Positions 44,001 through 58,900 of a stretch of DNA of 64,000 bases are shown here, one piece after another (within the stretch, counting starts at the first letter, position 1; each line of letters begins with the position of its first letter). Source of the DNA: Watersipora subatra (taxonomy: Eukaryota > Bryozoa > Gymnolaemata > Cheilostomatida > Watersiporidae); contig NC_088708.1 in assembly GCF_963576615.1 (NCBI RefSeq), forward strand, positions 46,487,196 through 46,551,195, written 5' to 3'. The position numbers were made by a program, and so were the translations under genes. The notes beneath the pieces were generated by a model, which was not told where the DNA came from, made no database searches, and saw only the letters and a list, made by a program, of their open reading frames with translations.

Positions 44001-47000
44001 GTCAGTCTTGTGCCTCAATAAAGGGTTGTATAAGCAGAATGTCGCAACTAAATCCTACAATCAGTGATTAGTAAGAGTTTTCAATGGGCGTGTTTACTAC
44101 TAGTAGCATTATCAGTGTCAGCCTCCTTCCTGTCATGAGAGTAGAGTGGAGTAATAGATAACTGGTGATAAGGCTAGACATGTCATACATATCTTTAGTG
44201 GACATGTTCGCAACTGTAGGCAACGTAGTGGACATGTCGGCAATATGTAGGCAACTGTAGTTGACTCTAATATAATCATGTCCTACTTAGCCTTAGTGGA
44301 CATGTCCTCAATGTTTGTAGACAACTGTTGTTGCCTCTAATATAATCATGTCCTACATAGCCTTAGTGGACATGTCCGCAATATGTAGGCAACTGTAGTT
44401 GCCTCTAATTAACCATGTCCCACTTAGCCTTAGTGGACATGTCCTCAATGTTTGTAGGCAACTGTAGTTGACTCTAATATAATCATGTCCTACTTAGCCT
44501 TAGTGAACATGTCCTCAATGTTTGTAGACAACTGTAGTTGCCTCTAATATAATCATGTCCTACTTAGCCTTAGTGGACATGTCCTCAATGTTTGTAGACA
44601 ACTGTAGTTGCCTCTAATATAACCATGTCCTACATAGCCTTAGTGGACATGTCCTCAATGTTTGTAGACAACTGTAGTTGCCTCTAATATAACCATGTCC
44701 TACTTAGCTTTAGTGGACATGTCCTCAATATTTGTAGGCAACTGTAATTGCCTCTAATATTGAATCATAGTTTTTGTTCAGCATTTAGATCTCTTTTTAT
44801 TAGTACTAGCACCCTGGTAGTCCGGTCAGCCATGAGAGATTGCTAGGTGTAATAACTATATATACAATTATACTAAAATTCAGGAGGGTGGTTGAGTGGC
44901 ACAGAGGGTGTGCCTTCTGTGGCTGGAACCCAGGTGCAGAAGGTTCCTGGGTTCTGAGCTGAATTTTGGTGTTTTAATCTTGTGTGATGCCATCTTTTTT
45001 CACAGCATCCAGCTGTGGCTTCGGATGGACAGATTATTATTGTAGTAACAATTATTATTATTATAACCGTCTACATAGTACTGCTCCGAGAAAGAGCGAC
45101 CTTCTGATTTCATCAAAGAAGTGTTCTATAATTTGACCTCGTAGACAGCGAGATTTAAATTCATTTTAAAAATGTTGATTGAAAAGCTATCCTCATCATT
45201 TCTAAATCTCAAGCGGAGCCTAAATACTCACTGCATTAGTGTAGCAACAACAAATCATGTGTTTGTAACAGACTTGTGGGAGAATGCAAGAGCTGATTTA
45301 TCCGTTTTCTCAGTATTCCAGTATCCTGTTCCGCTGAGTCTGAAAACAGTCAGTTGGAGTCATTGTGATCATCACTCAGTGTATAGCTATATTGTTTATC
45401 TTTAATTCTGTTTGTAATGCACGTATTTGTGTGTTGTATAACAATGTTATGCTCACATATTACGCTGTGTGGTAATCGCGTTGTTTTCAAATGTTCGCAC
45501 TCATACATCATGGCCGCAGTAAAACAATGTTTGTCACTGCCATCTCACATATTAGAAAGAAACTGACGTAATAAAGGATTTCGCTTTAAAATCAAGTTTC
45601 CAAGTCGTAGATATTTTTAATCAAAATTTTCAAAATATTTTTCCTGGATGTATTTGGTAATGGTTAGGTTGCCTGGCAAGTTTAAAATGAAAAGTTGTGT
45701 ATTTATCAAATGAATAAGTTTTTATCTAATCAAATAGTTTTATTAGGAATAGTTGTAAACAGGAAAATTAGGAATGAGGAAAATGAGAGCTATATCCTAT
45801 ATGTATGACAAAGTCTCACTGATTTGCATTACATGATTGTGGCATCAATTTTCTGTTTGTTACTTTGCCACACTAATTCCTAACTACATCTTTGCCAAGT
45901 CATGCCAATACCTAGCCTCACTTCTTAACCAGCTACAATCATATATATAACAACATTATCACAATCTTTTATGCATCGGAAATAACCACTCTAGTGGTGC
46001 ACTATTCATAATGAGCAGGGCTTAGTTTGTGAAACCCGTTTGTTGCTGGCCATTTCATTGTTGTAGTACTATTTGACCTAACCAATATCTTTGCATATTA
46101 CTGCCTGGTCGCAACACCATCTGCGTGTATCACTGCCTGGTCACATCAATATCTATGTGTACTACTGCCTGGTCACATCAATATCTGTGTGTACTACTGC
46201 TTGGTCACATCAATATATGTGTGTACTACTGCCTGGTCACATCAATATATGTGTGTACTACTGCCTGGTCACATCAATATCTGTGTGTACCACTGCCAGT
46301 TTCCACTTATTTTTAGAAAGTGTTTTTAACACACATTTTGCTATTGCAAGTTAGTGACACTCCTTGAATAAGATATGCGCAGTATCCGATTTATATATGA
46401 TGGAGGATTAGGTAGTTGCTCTCTTTTGTCTCACATCGGTTTTTGTCTATATCTATGCAACCTAATATTTTTTATGGTTATTTTATATGCATCAGATACT
46501 GTTATAACTCTACATGATTGTTCTACATGTAGATTGTTCTTTCTAATGTGCAGTTTTTATATAGCCTATAGAAAATTTGATATATTTTATATATAATTTT
46601 TTTATTTCAAGAATAAATTTATTTCATAGATAGTCATACTGGATGAGCCAACATCAGGAATGGACCCGTCAGCGAGGAGACACATGTGGGACGTACTGCA
46701 GGCTCAGAGGGCAGGTAGAACTATGATACTTTCTACACATTTCATGGATGAAGCTGACCACCTCGGTGACAGGATAGCTATTCTCGCTGACGGAGTCGTC
46801 CAGTGCTGCGGCAGCTCTCTTTTTCTCAAGAAAAAATATGGTTAGCAACTATCAATTATTTTATTTTCAGAAATAAGTTATTTTGTGATGACACGTATTG
46901 CAATGGTCAGAACTGTGGCTATGGTCAATGCACTCGAGGACACTTAGTTTTCTATTGCCTGCTGCGTTCACTATATTTTATACACTTTAATGGCTGCAAA

Positions 47001-50000
47001 TACTCTTTTCCTAACACAAACCAGAAATCTTTAGAATAAATAATCAATGACATTGTCTTTAGACTGTTTATGGTCATCCATAAGACCGCAAAAATTGGAA
47101 GGGAAGTAAAACTGACAACTTGCCATTTTTAAGGTGCCAGCAAAGACTTTCCTATTACTCATCACAGTTATCTACAAGCATGAATCAATCAATAAAGATT
47201 ACATTGTAGAAGTTGGGTGCAAATCAAACTTATACTCATCAACTCATTACAGAAAATACTATTTTTATTTCCAACTGTGACTTCTTCTCAAAGCACCATA
47301 TTATTGCTGTTTTAATGCTTAAAAGACCAACAAAGTCTAGATGAATACAACATTTGCTTCTATTTCCACAATTGCCTTTCAACCTCTTAGCCTAAAATTT
47401 CTTATCAAAAAGGTGAAAAAGTATGATTCGGTGCAGCTATGTGGTCAGATGTATGATTCGGTGCAGCTATGTGGTCAATGTATGATTCGGTGCAGCTATG
47501 TGGTCAATGTATGATTCAGTGCATCTAAGTGGTCAGATGTATGATTCAGTGCATCTAAGTGGTCAGATGTATGATTCAGTGCAGCTATGTGGTCAGATGT
47601 ATGATTCGGTGCAGCTATGTGGTCAATGTATGATTCAGTGCATCTAAGTGGTCAGATGTATGATTCAGTGCAGCTATGCGGTCAGATGTATGATTCAGTG
47701 CAGCTATGTTATCAGATGTATGATTCAGTGCAGCTATGCGGTCAGATGTATGATTCGGTGCAGCTATGTGATCAGATGTATGATTCGGTGCAGCTATGTG
47801 GTCAGATGTATGATTCAGTGCAGTTATGTGGTCAGATGTATGATTCGGTGCAGCTATGCGGTCAGATATATGATTCAGTGCAGCTATGTGATCAGATGTA
47901 TGATTCAGTGCAGCTATGTGGTCAGTTGGGGTGTTTCCGGGCTCTAAAGCTCCTTCAGGTCGCTAGATTTTGCTGTCGTGCCGATACAATTACACTATGG
48001 AGACACTATGGAGACACTATGGAGACGCTATGGAGACACTATGGAGACACTAGGGCTGCCAACATAACTCACCATTTGAAGTTGATACGCATTTGCGCAA
48101 TCACATCACTTGCCAAAATAGAACATGAAAATGATTTTAAATTCTAGGAAATAGCATTATTCGCTTGACACTATCTTATTGTATGTTATCTTCTTGTCTG
48201 GAACTGCGATGAATAATGTGTCAACACAACTTATTCCTGCTTAGAAACATCAGTGAAAACATTGTTTCCCATTTCAGGGGCTGGTTACCATATGGTGATG
48301 ACTAAGAGGGCAGACTGTGATGTGGAGACAGTAAACAACTTGTTAAAAAAGTTTGTTCCTCAGGCCAAGCTAGAAAGTAAGAGCTCTGACTAGTTCATAG
48401 ATATAAATATTGATACTCTTTAATGTTTTATAGACTATCATCACATTTGCCAGGCGCTACTAAACCTTTCGGGACGAGTTTTGGGTGGAAACAATCGCTC
48501 TGCTATTGTGCTCAGGATTGTCATTCCTTTCAAAAACAATGAAAATGTGTGACTTTAAGAAGTATTAGTTCCTTTTTATTCATAGAGTTACGAAATGTAC
48601 TAGAAATCTAATTGAGTACTAATTGCTTATTCCAGTATAAACAATTATCTGGATATTAGCTACTTTATGTATGTGAATAAAATAGTATGGAAATTCCATA
48701 TTTCAATTGAATGAAGCATAAAAAATAAATATTCAAGTAACAAGCAGTTAAAAGCATATAACTGTCACCCGGGTCAGCTAATGTTTATGCATTTTCAGAG
48801 TTGAGATAATATTATCTGGATATATTGTGATTAAAATGTTGGTCAAAAAGAACAACCCTGCATGTAAGTAATGTAGATTTTAGTTGCCGTTCAGTTTATC
48901 AATTGGTTGAATTGAAATGTGATGCGTGTGCAGCCATATGTGATTATAATTTAACACGCAAAAGTAAATACCCTTTTTATGAATGCTACTTCGTTTTAAT
49001 GATATCCAGATAATAGAACTTTCCTAAAAATATCAAATATTTTGATCCACAGGCTTTTGAGATAACGATATGTGGATAGTTTTCATAATTTCCACCCACA
49101 GAAACAGCGAGTATGAACATCATATATGTGTTGGGCAGATACACACTGGAAAGGGTCCGGCTGATTGAGTGAAATCACATTTGAGTCATTATCACCCTAA
49201 ATGTGAAATATCACTATGCAATACTTGTGTAAATGCTTTCTTTTAAAGTTTAGCTGATTAACACGGGAACTCATGCTAATGTGAGGCATACCACAGTGCT
49301 GGCAAGCGTTAGATTTCTTGTTTATGGAGTAAGAGCATGTTACAGCATCCATAGAGCACGCGTACATTGTGACGAGTCTATGGGAGGCTTATTTAAGACA
49401 TATTTGAAAATTGAATATGGAGAAGAAAGAGAGGTGCTTTATATTAGGTCACCAGATTGCCCGACCTCGGTCTGGCATATCTCTGATAGAACCTACGTCT
49501 CTTCTCTGCTCATTACTAGGCAATGTCGGTGCGGAGTTGTCCTACATTCTTCCTGATGATCAAGTCTCCGCCTTCCCAGAGATGTTTTCTACCTTGGAAA
49601 AAAGCAAAGATTCGCTCGGGATTTTGGGATTTGGAGCTTCGGTTACCACAATGGAGGAAGTTTTTATGAAGTATGTGGATAGCAGGAGTTTTCTCCTCTT
49701 TTTTATTTTAAACGAAGTGAACCAATAGCTGCTGCCATCACTTGAAACTGTAGTGCTGTCTTTAGTCAGCAGTATCAGCTATTGTGTTGATTTCATACCA
49801 TGTTAGGGAATGTAGATTTACGAACGTGTTACAGACACTTGTATTTGCGATGTCATCAGTCTGCATTGTGCGAGAGCATAATTTTTAAGGTGTCTTGTAC
49901 ATGCATGATTTTTTAAAATAAAAGTATGCTATAATCTTCTTACATTTTCTAAAAGTCAAGTTTGGTAAAACAGCATCAACGGTCTCATTGTGTCTGATTT

Positions 50001-52897
50001 CAAAATATGGCTTTACATATTTAAACTGTACTCTAACTGTGGGTTTAAACACGGTCTCAACCATTTTTATTGTTTTAGTATAATCTATAGTGTGTCTATC
50101 TTTTATGTCAACAGCAATCAACCAATCGAGTGAAAGCTTTACGAAACTGCTCTAACTAGTTTACAATTTCAGGAAGCTGTCACTTGGCCCACGAATCATG
50201 AAACTGGCCTAGCTCTTTCACGCTGATGCTGTGAAGGCTTTATAATCAACAATTTTTTTTATTTGTTTGCTAAAGCTTCTATATTATTCATGTATCCCAG
50301 TATATGGTTAGATATCAGGAGTTGTCTCCTTTTTTAAAATAGACTTTAGACATTTGGCAGAGTTCATCAGGCTACAATAATGAATGTTATCATTATACAA
50401 TTTCACTATCTGCTTTATAGGAACATATTTGACGACTTAGTATTTCTGTTCGATAAACTTACTTAAGGTGAACCTTTACCTAATTGAATCTGTAAAGTAG
50501 GTATGCAACCTACTAAACATTCTTTCATTCATATGGCTGAAATCTAGGCGTTTCTGTTGGTATTATTGTATTTATATTGGGCATAATTTAGCTACTCGTT
50601 ACACTATATAGAACAGATCTATTCCTATTGATGAAGTTTATAAAGTCGAACATTGACTCACAATCGCCTTTACAAATGGATTTCCTGACATCGGACATAA
50701 AGTTTGAACTAATATTTGTCTCAACATGTGGAGTAATCTCCCAGCATGTGATGTCTGAAATTTTTTCAATCAATTTTGTAAAATCATTTTTTTCCTTTAA
50801 AGTCATTATCAGTCTTAGGACCCATGGCTCACGAATTAGTTATATATATAGTTATATACATGTAATGAACTAAAGTTTGTAGTAAATATTATATCAAGTG
50901 TGATGTTTGAAGTTTTTCAAAAACTTCTGTAAGAGTGAAAATAAGCTTGTAGAAATGATTGATAGCCATGTAAATAGTAAACAATAAATAAATTGACTAA
51001 CTAGGGTAAATCTAGTGTAAGTTGGAGTAATATAAGCTGTGTGTGTCTATGACTCAACTGCTCAACTCACATTTCCATTCACGTGTCTCATAAGTTAAGT
51101 AAAAATAAATACTTTCTTACTGATTATGACCAAAATTTAATTTTTCTTTTATGTATACTTCAGAGTTTGATATACATTTTATGTAGTTTTATAAAACTCT
51201 GTTGTTTTAATGTTACATTATATGTAACTACTTGAAGTATTTCTCGTAGTTTTAGACTCTAGAAAGAATTAAACACAACACAATGTATTTTCACTAGAAT
51301 ACTTGCACCAGTAACTGATGGTTTTGACATATGAACATATCATCAGAATAAATTAATTGCATTTGTCAAGCTTTGACAGTACACATTGCCGGTACTTTCA
51401 CCAGCCAGCAAAGTTTAATGACTTTTTCAGTAAAACGGTTCAGTGATTTGGCTGCATTATAAACAACAGTTGAGAAGTCAGCGCTGACATGTTTATAATT
51501 TTGCTGACTCTATGAAGCTGACAGTTGGCTTTTAACTGCTTACAGAGTTGGCAATATTAAGGCATCAGATGACGCTGGTGACCATGACTCCGCGAACACA
51601 GGTAACTATGTGAGGTTTGACAGCACTGAGCCGGATGAACATGAATTTGAGACGAGGAGCAGTAATGTTTCAGGTATTCTTGATGCGAGGCAGCGCTCGG
51701 TTTATCCCTCCGCCACAGATTTTATCTTTGCTCCTCAAGCACCTGCCAGCACCTGGCAAGCACCCGCCACCGCTCAGCATGATTCCACAGATTACCTCAG
51801 ATTTTCAAATAAGAAACAGTTTTGTTCATCCCTTCTATTCAGATTTTGGAAAATTATTCCATTATTTGATCGTTGATCGATATATCACATATGAAAATAT
51901 GGTTTAAAGGTAACTCACTCGATGTGTTATAACTTGTGGGTAGTAAACCTGTTGGCAGAGGGTTAAGCCTAAATCTCATGCAAATAATGATGATCATTTT
52001 GTTTATTTGCTGACTTTTAGATGAAAACGATCATCCTCCAGGTATAGCCTTTCTTAGCCTGTGCTCATATCAATCAGTTTTCTTCGCTCGTATCATACTC
52101 AAGGCGTTGATTTGCACCTATTCCTTTCGTGGTATTCAATTGCTAGCTAGTCGAGTGTCAAGTTGGTAAAGGTGAAAATCGGTAAAGTCTGTTACAATCT
52201 AATAATTCTGTATAACTTCATTAATTAGCACCCTGCGAGTATCAGCATAATTTTGTCATTTATCATCGGATATAGATGAGTTCAATTCTTTATTGTAACA
52301 ATGATATATAGTATAACTCTTATAACATTTAATAATTAATTAATATAATAATTATTAAATAATATATAATTAATCATTATTTATATACAATGTCTTGCCT
52401 CTCCTGTCATGAAACTGCCTGTAGCTGCAAAGATAAGTGCAACTGTTTTCCATAACTAGTATGTATATATATATAAATAATTGTTTCCTCACCTCGGTTA
52501 ACCCATATGGATGGTAATTTCAGTTGCGAGTTTTATAGCTTATATACTATATAAATATATATATATATATAGATATATATATGTGTGTGTGCGTGCGTGC
52601 GCGCGTGCGTGTGTGTGTGTGTAAAAGCGTAAGATCCGTGCAGAGTGCTCAATGATAAAATCAGAGCAAGTTAAAATCAATAAAACAGACTATAATTTTA
52701 GATAAAACACTTCATTACTAATAGTTTCATGCTTGGTAAGAGCAATCTTGCCAATAAATTGCTCTTACCAAGCATGAAACTATTAGTAATAAAGTGTTTT
52801 ATTTAAAATTATACTCTGTTTTATTGATTTTGTATATATATATAGGTCAATGAGAAGGACCGCGCTAAGATTCTCTGGAACTTCTATATATACAAAA

Positions 52898-52945
<48 letters not shown>

Positions 52946-55900
52946 CTTGTTAGTCTTTGTCTAGTTATAATAGGTACTCTAATAATTGTACACATAATAT
53001 GGCTGATGCATCAACTATATATGTGCATTGTAGTTAGTGTAAGCCTATCAGGTGTGTATGTATAGTTTAGCTAGTTCATCAGATGTGTGCAGACAGTTTA
53101 TTAAAGGTTGACTTTCAACAAAATTCACATTACAGTTATTTGATATCAAAAGATTCACCGTGTCTTACTCTGCTGTGTTCTAGGTGCAAAATATGTGGAA
53201 ATGTGATTACAAGCTCTTAAAAGCTCAAAAACGAACAGTTGATTGCAGCCATCACGAAACCGCCGTAGATTGGAATCAGTTTATTTCTCTGACGTAGTCA
53301 TTACATTTGGTTATTGTTTTGTCACGTGATGTTCTCACGTAAATGGAAAGGCCAATAAAAGGCTCAATATAAAACTTCTTGTAGCACTAGTTTATGACAA
53401 ACACTTCGGATTTTACCGAAGAAACCATATCAAATATAGATGCTCGCTACTTTACAGTTTTGTTTCGGCTTGGTCTAATCATCTAATCATAATCTGATCA
53501 TGTGACCCATACTTTGCGGATAATTTCTGCAGCATTTTTCGATTATCACAGGTGACTAACAGGCTTGTCATGTTTATCAGAGAATGATATGCACTCCTTC
53601 AAGCTAAGGTTGGAAAATTAATCAAATTTTGAGCTTTTAAGAGCTTTTAATCACATTTCCACATATTTTGCACCTACAACACAGCAGAGTAAGACATGGT
53701 GAATCTTTTGATACCATATAACTGTAATGTGAATTTTGTTGCAAGTCAACCTTTAAGCATTTCAGATACCCATATGTAATATAGTAAGAGCATCAGTCAA
53801 ACACATGTATTGTCTAGAAGATGTGTCCAATGCATGTGTAGCAGTCTAGGTAGTAATGTCTGAGGGTTTTGCAGTCGTACACGAAGTCGAAAAGAACAAG
53901 GGGGCAGCTCTGTTCACTCAGCAGTTCACTGCCATGCTCATCAAGCGAATCCTCTATACATTGAGAAACAAGAAACTTACTCTCTCTCAAATTGTGCTTC
54001 CACTTCTGTTCACATTGCTAACTATTATCGTCCTCAAAACTTTGCCCGGTACCGATGGCACAGCTCCTAAATTGCCTCTCAGCCTTGACAAGTATGGAAA
54101 AACAGTGGTATGTTGCTATTTTTTAGTATTCTACTAGTATGATATTAATCTCTATATTGATATATACATGTATATTAATATGTATAAATTGATCTATAAA
54201 TGAGATCTTGAAGAGCTCATATTTGATCATGTGTGCACCAAGATTTGCTTGTGTGCCCAGTCAATCAGAATTAATAATCTATATTTTGCATTCTGTTGTT
54301 GCTATTCATCACAGTTACATATTGCTATTATAATTCGTTAGCGCTTGTTGACTGCTCGGTGTAATCTTTACCTTTTACCTGGTCACATGCTTGAGTTGAC
54401 AAAGAATACATTTCTTGCTATATTTTCAATTAATACTGCTATACCAGAATAATCATTGTTACATATAAATTTTTTGTAAATTTAGAACACACAAAGTACA
54501 ATATAAAAAATGCTACTAAATAAATATAAATCTAGATAAATAATTTTTTATCTTGAAATATTTTAACCAAAACTGCGGTTCACGTTTTTGGTAAGTTACT
54601 AAAAGTATGCATGTGCAAATGGTAATATTAAACTGAATTAATCATCTGTTTTTAACTCTTCCGAAAAACATAAGCATGTTGTTGTTTTCTTAGCCTCAGA
54701 TTTTAACATAAACCTTTAAAAAAATTTATGTTTGATGATGCGTGTATATTTGCCATCGATACTGAAGAGTTTCAAGCGAGTACAAGTATTGACTGTATAC
54801 GGTATCATGTGACCAAATTGTTGGTCTAGACGCAGAACTATCCAATTACAGTGAGTATAAGCACATAGATGGATCCTAATATAGTCAGTGTCAACACATG
54901 TATAGATACATCTATTAAAAAGTGAAACTGTAAAAAGGACATATCCTTGTCTAGAAAACAAATGAGTGTTACTGATAACTTTCAAATACAAATACTCACA
55001 GGCAGTGATATAAAAATTGAAATTTGTCAATATGCATTTGAAGAACATGAAAGCGAAATTCTGGAGGTGATTAAAAGGCAGTGAGTTGTGAAACATGAAA
55101 TGTGACAGAAAAATATATAAAGAATATAAAAACAAATATATATATAAAGAATAAATATAAAATTATATAATTACTATATATAATATAAATATATAAAGAA
55201 AAATTTGTATGACAAAAAAGTGCAGCTTAAAATGACTAAAGTGGTGAGAGACTTGCTTGCGCTCAGCTCACATAAAGATCAGCTAAAACATTCAACCATC
55301 CAACTTAACTCCATCGCTCTTCACCTCTATATATATTCACTAGAACACCATAGTTTAAGGAACCAAGTGATTACTATTCCATGCACATTTGACCGACAAT
55401 TATTAATGTTGCTTATGCCTCTTCCCCATTTTTGTAGGAGTATTACTCTCCTGAGGTGGGAATGGTATCGAATTCAGTCTCTTCTATGTACGCCAAGCAG
55501 TTTTCTTCTTCTGATCAACAGACTGCCATAAAAAGTGATGATTTAGTAGATTCTATAATCGATGTGGCAGAGAAAAGCATGAAGGTTTGTCACCTGTGCC
55601 TGTTTGCCATTTGTGCCTGTTTCCGAGGTTGTATTACAGTTGATACATACATGAAGAGTCCTCGAGGCAAATCAATTTACCGTGTTTTTTCAGACTATTA
55701 ACCGCACCCCTATATAAGTCGCATCTGCTCTATTTTAAAAAAACCGATTATAAAACAATACATAGGTCGCACCTTTTGTATAGGCCGCAGAACGCATGAT
55801 AGTGCTTTTTAACGCGGCAGCAACTTTGCTGGTTTATACGGACCAGTGCCTAACGGCACTGCTCCGTATAAACACACATACATCAACGCACATACATCGC

Positions 55901-58900
55901 ATAAACCGCCGCTTTTCAACCCAGTGCTTAACAGAACAGTACTGATAGGCACTGTTTCGTCTTTTCTTTCACCGATTGGGGTGCGCTAACTGGAGATTCC
56001 ATTTAGTGCCACCCTAGAAGTGAAAGAAAAACCACAGAATAGCTGCAGCCTCTAAATAAGCCGCATGGCTCAAAATGTCTGAAAAAAGTACCAACTAATA
56101 GTCCGAAAAGTACGGTACAAATTTTCAGTCGAGTCGCTGGTCAGAAAAGTGTCACATGCCATGAGCCACTATTGAATATTGAGAGAGTCCTTCGAATTCC
56201 TGTTGAGAGTTGATATATGCTTTGGCTGATTTTCTACTGGAATGACGTTATAATGACTTACCATCGTTATTATTGCTATAAGTACCCAGCAGTCTGGCTT
56301 GTGGTGAGAGATTGCCAGGTGTAATAACGATCTGTACAATTATTCCAAGATGCAGTAAATAGGTTGATTTGTGCAGGTGTTAGAATTTTGGTTTTTCAAG
56401 CTAACTGTAACAAGTCTGAATTTTGTACAACGCAACCTTTTTCCCAACATCCACTTGTGACTCTGGGTGAACACGGCTCTTATTATAGTAAAAATTTGGA
56501 CAGACAGACGGACACTGCTCTTATTATGATAAAGACTGGTTGAATGTCCAACATTGCACTGATAATAAAAAGGTTTTTGCACAGAACATTTATTTTTAAT
56601 CAACAAATACAACGTTTACCATTCTGACTTTTAAATGAATGCGTTTGTTTGTTTCTTTGTGTGTCCGACCAATGCATAATTTAAATATTTGAAAACTCGA
56701 GACATTGCTAAAAAAGATTGTTGAAAAAAATTTTTTACTTTTTCTGCTACAAATTTGTTCAAGCTTTAAAACAGTTCATAAACAGTGGCAGGTGATGTAC
56801 TTCCCATTGTCTAAGTTTTTTACCAATGAATTTTAGTAACTTAAGCTAGTAACTTAAGCTAGTCATAATATTTACTATAATAAGATCCATGTCTGTCTTT
56901 CTATCTGGGGGTTAAGAAAAAAGGTTGCATATCACAAGAATTGAATTCATATTTTCACAGATTGGAAGCCAAGCGCACTACCACTAAGCTATGCAGCTAG
57001 CTTGCCATGACAAATAATCATTGTATTTATAATCATTACGTGTCATGATATGTTGTGCAATCATGATCTTCAGGTTTGCTAGTATTAGCATTACTGCTAA
57101 CTATTCCATAAAGTGGCAAGGTGGATGCGTGGTGCAGTGGTTAATGTGCATATTTGTCTAGCTGGAGTTTCTGAGTTCGATTCCACTGCGAAGCGTTTTT
57201 GTCATGTAGTATCTTGGCTGTTGAATCATGGGATGTTTTGTCTGCAGGAGTACAACTATCAAACAATGATCGCTGCTGATTACAACACAGCCCGGAACAA
57301 CAACTCCAATGTTACCGTATTCTTTAATGCTCAGGCCTATCATTCTGCTCCAACTGCCCTACTCTACGCTGACAATGCACTTCTCAAAGATTTTGTAAAT
57401 GATACGTACAGTTTTTCGGCAGCTAATCACCCACTTCCGCAGACCACCATTTCAAAGATCCAAAGCCTTGCTAAAGATTCCCTCAATTTCGACTCTTTTG
57501 CATACGCTTCCAATATTATGTTCGGCTTCTCATTCCTCGCTGCCAGTTTTGTGGTTTTTCTCATCACGGAACGATCAAGGTAAGCTTCATTCAAGATTTC
57601 TGGTGTTTGTAGAATGCAGAGTATTTTAATACGCTGGTTACTTGTGATTCTGGTGTTCAAGATGAACTTTCACAAAATGTAAGTAGATTTCCTCAGAAAG
57701 TATTGAAATTTTTCTATCATTTGCGATTGTTTTTCATGTTTGAGGTGACCTAATTGCCGGGATGTTTTAAGATTAAAATTGACGAATGATGATCGCTATT
57801 AAAACGCTAAGAAGAAAAATATGTGCAGAATGATGTCATTAATTTTTATCATTGCTATCGGCTATTGTGTTCAAATTGCTCTCTAAGTCGTTCAAGTTGC
57901 TCTAACTGACAGAAAAGAGACACGTTCACGCATCTCTTTTCTGTCAGTCTCTTTGCAACTACAGACGTCATAATCGCACTTTCGCTTGATCCGAGCATTT
58001 TACCAGCAATCAAGTTTTGTCGATGTTAATCTTGAAACATTCTGTCAGTCAGACCAACTCAAACATCACAAATAATTGCAAATGATAGAAAAGTACTGAT
58101 ATTTTTTGATATCATAGGCTAAAATTTTGTGCAAATTCATTTTTAACACCAGCGATTCTCAAGTCTTTGGTTTTTTGGTAGTTCATCCATTTTTAGTGTA
58201 GGTCTAGATTGTTGGAATAATAGTTTATTAAAGTTGTCACCTCAGAAAAATAGGCATACCCTAGGACACTTATGTATTCGCCTCATCTAACTTTCACGTT
58301 TTCGCGGAGTCATCCTTTCGCGAAAATTTCATCAGCGAAACTAAACTATCATAACGAATGAGCGAAAACGCGGAATTAAATAGCTTTGTTTGTCGATAGT
58401 CCAAGATACAAATGGCAGCGAGCGATCAAATTGCATTACCGATCTCGACCACAAAATTCTACCTGCGGTTTACAATTACAAACTAGTCCCAAATTGAAAT
58501 TTTTTTCTTGCCGGTGAACCCAACCTGAGGAATCTAATTATGCTTGTTCCACTGCATTTATTTTCACATCACTATATTTTCGCACTCATCAGGGCTGCGA
58601 AATTAAGTTGCATCGAAATTTTACTCTGTATGCTACTCACGAAACTAAATACTAGCGAAATATAAGTGTCCTAGGGTAATAATTTATCTCTCAGTTTTAA
58701 CCTTTGAAATTGTAGTATTCATTGAAATTTATCTCATAGTATAATATTTGCAACAAACTGTTACATGTCCAGCTAACCATTTCGGTCCTCGTGAACATAT
58801 AGGAAAATAAAGCACAGCCAGATAGTGAGTGGTGTGAAATGGTACAATTTCTGGCTCTCCACCTTCACTTGGGATCTCATCAACTACCTCATTCCTGCTC

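Noticed and set aside
47412-48147. 176-codon frame with [10 protein letters not shown] repeats
   Set aside because: Artefact of the 30-bp minisatellite in intron 13.
56860-57240. tRNA genes
   Set aside because: Box A and box B are present but acceptor and other stems do not pair, and the same sequences recur with SINE tails.
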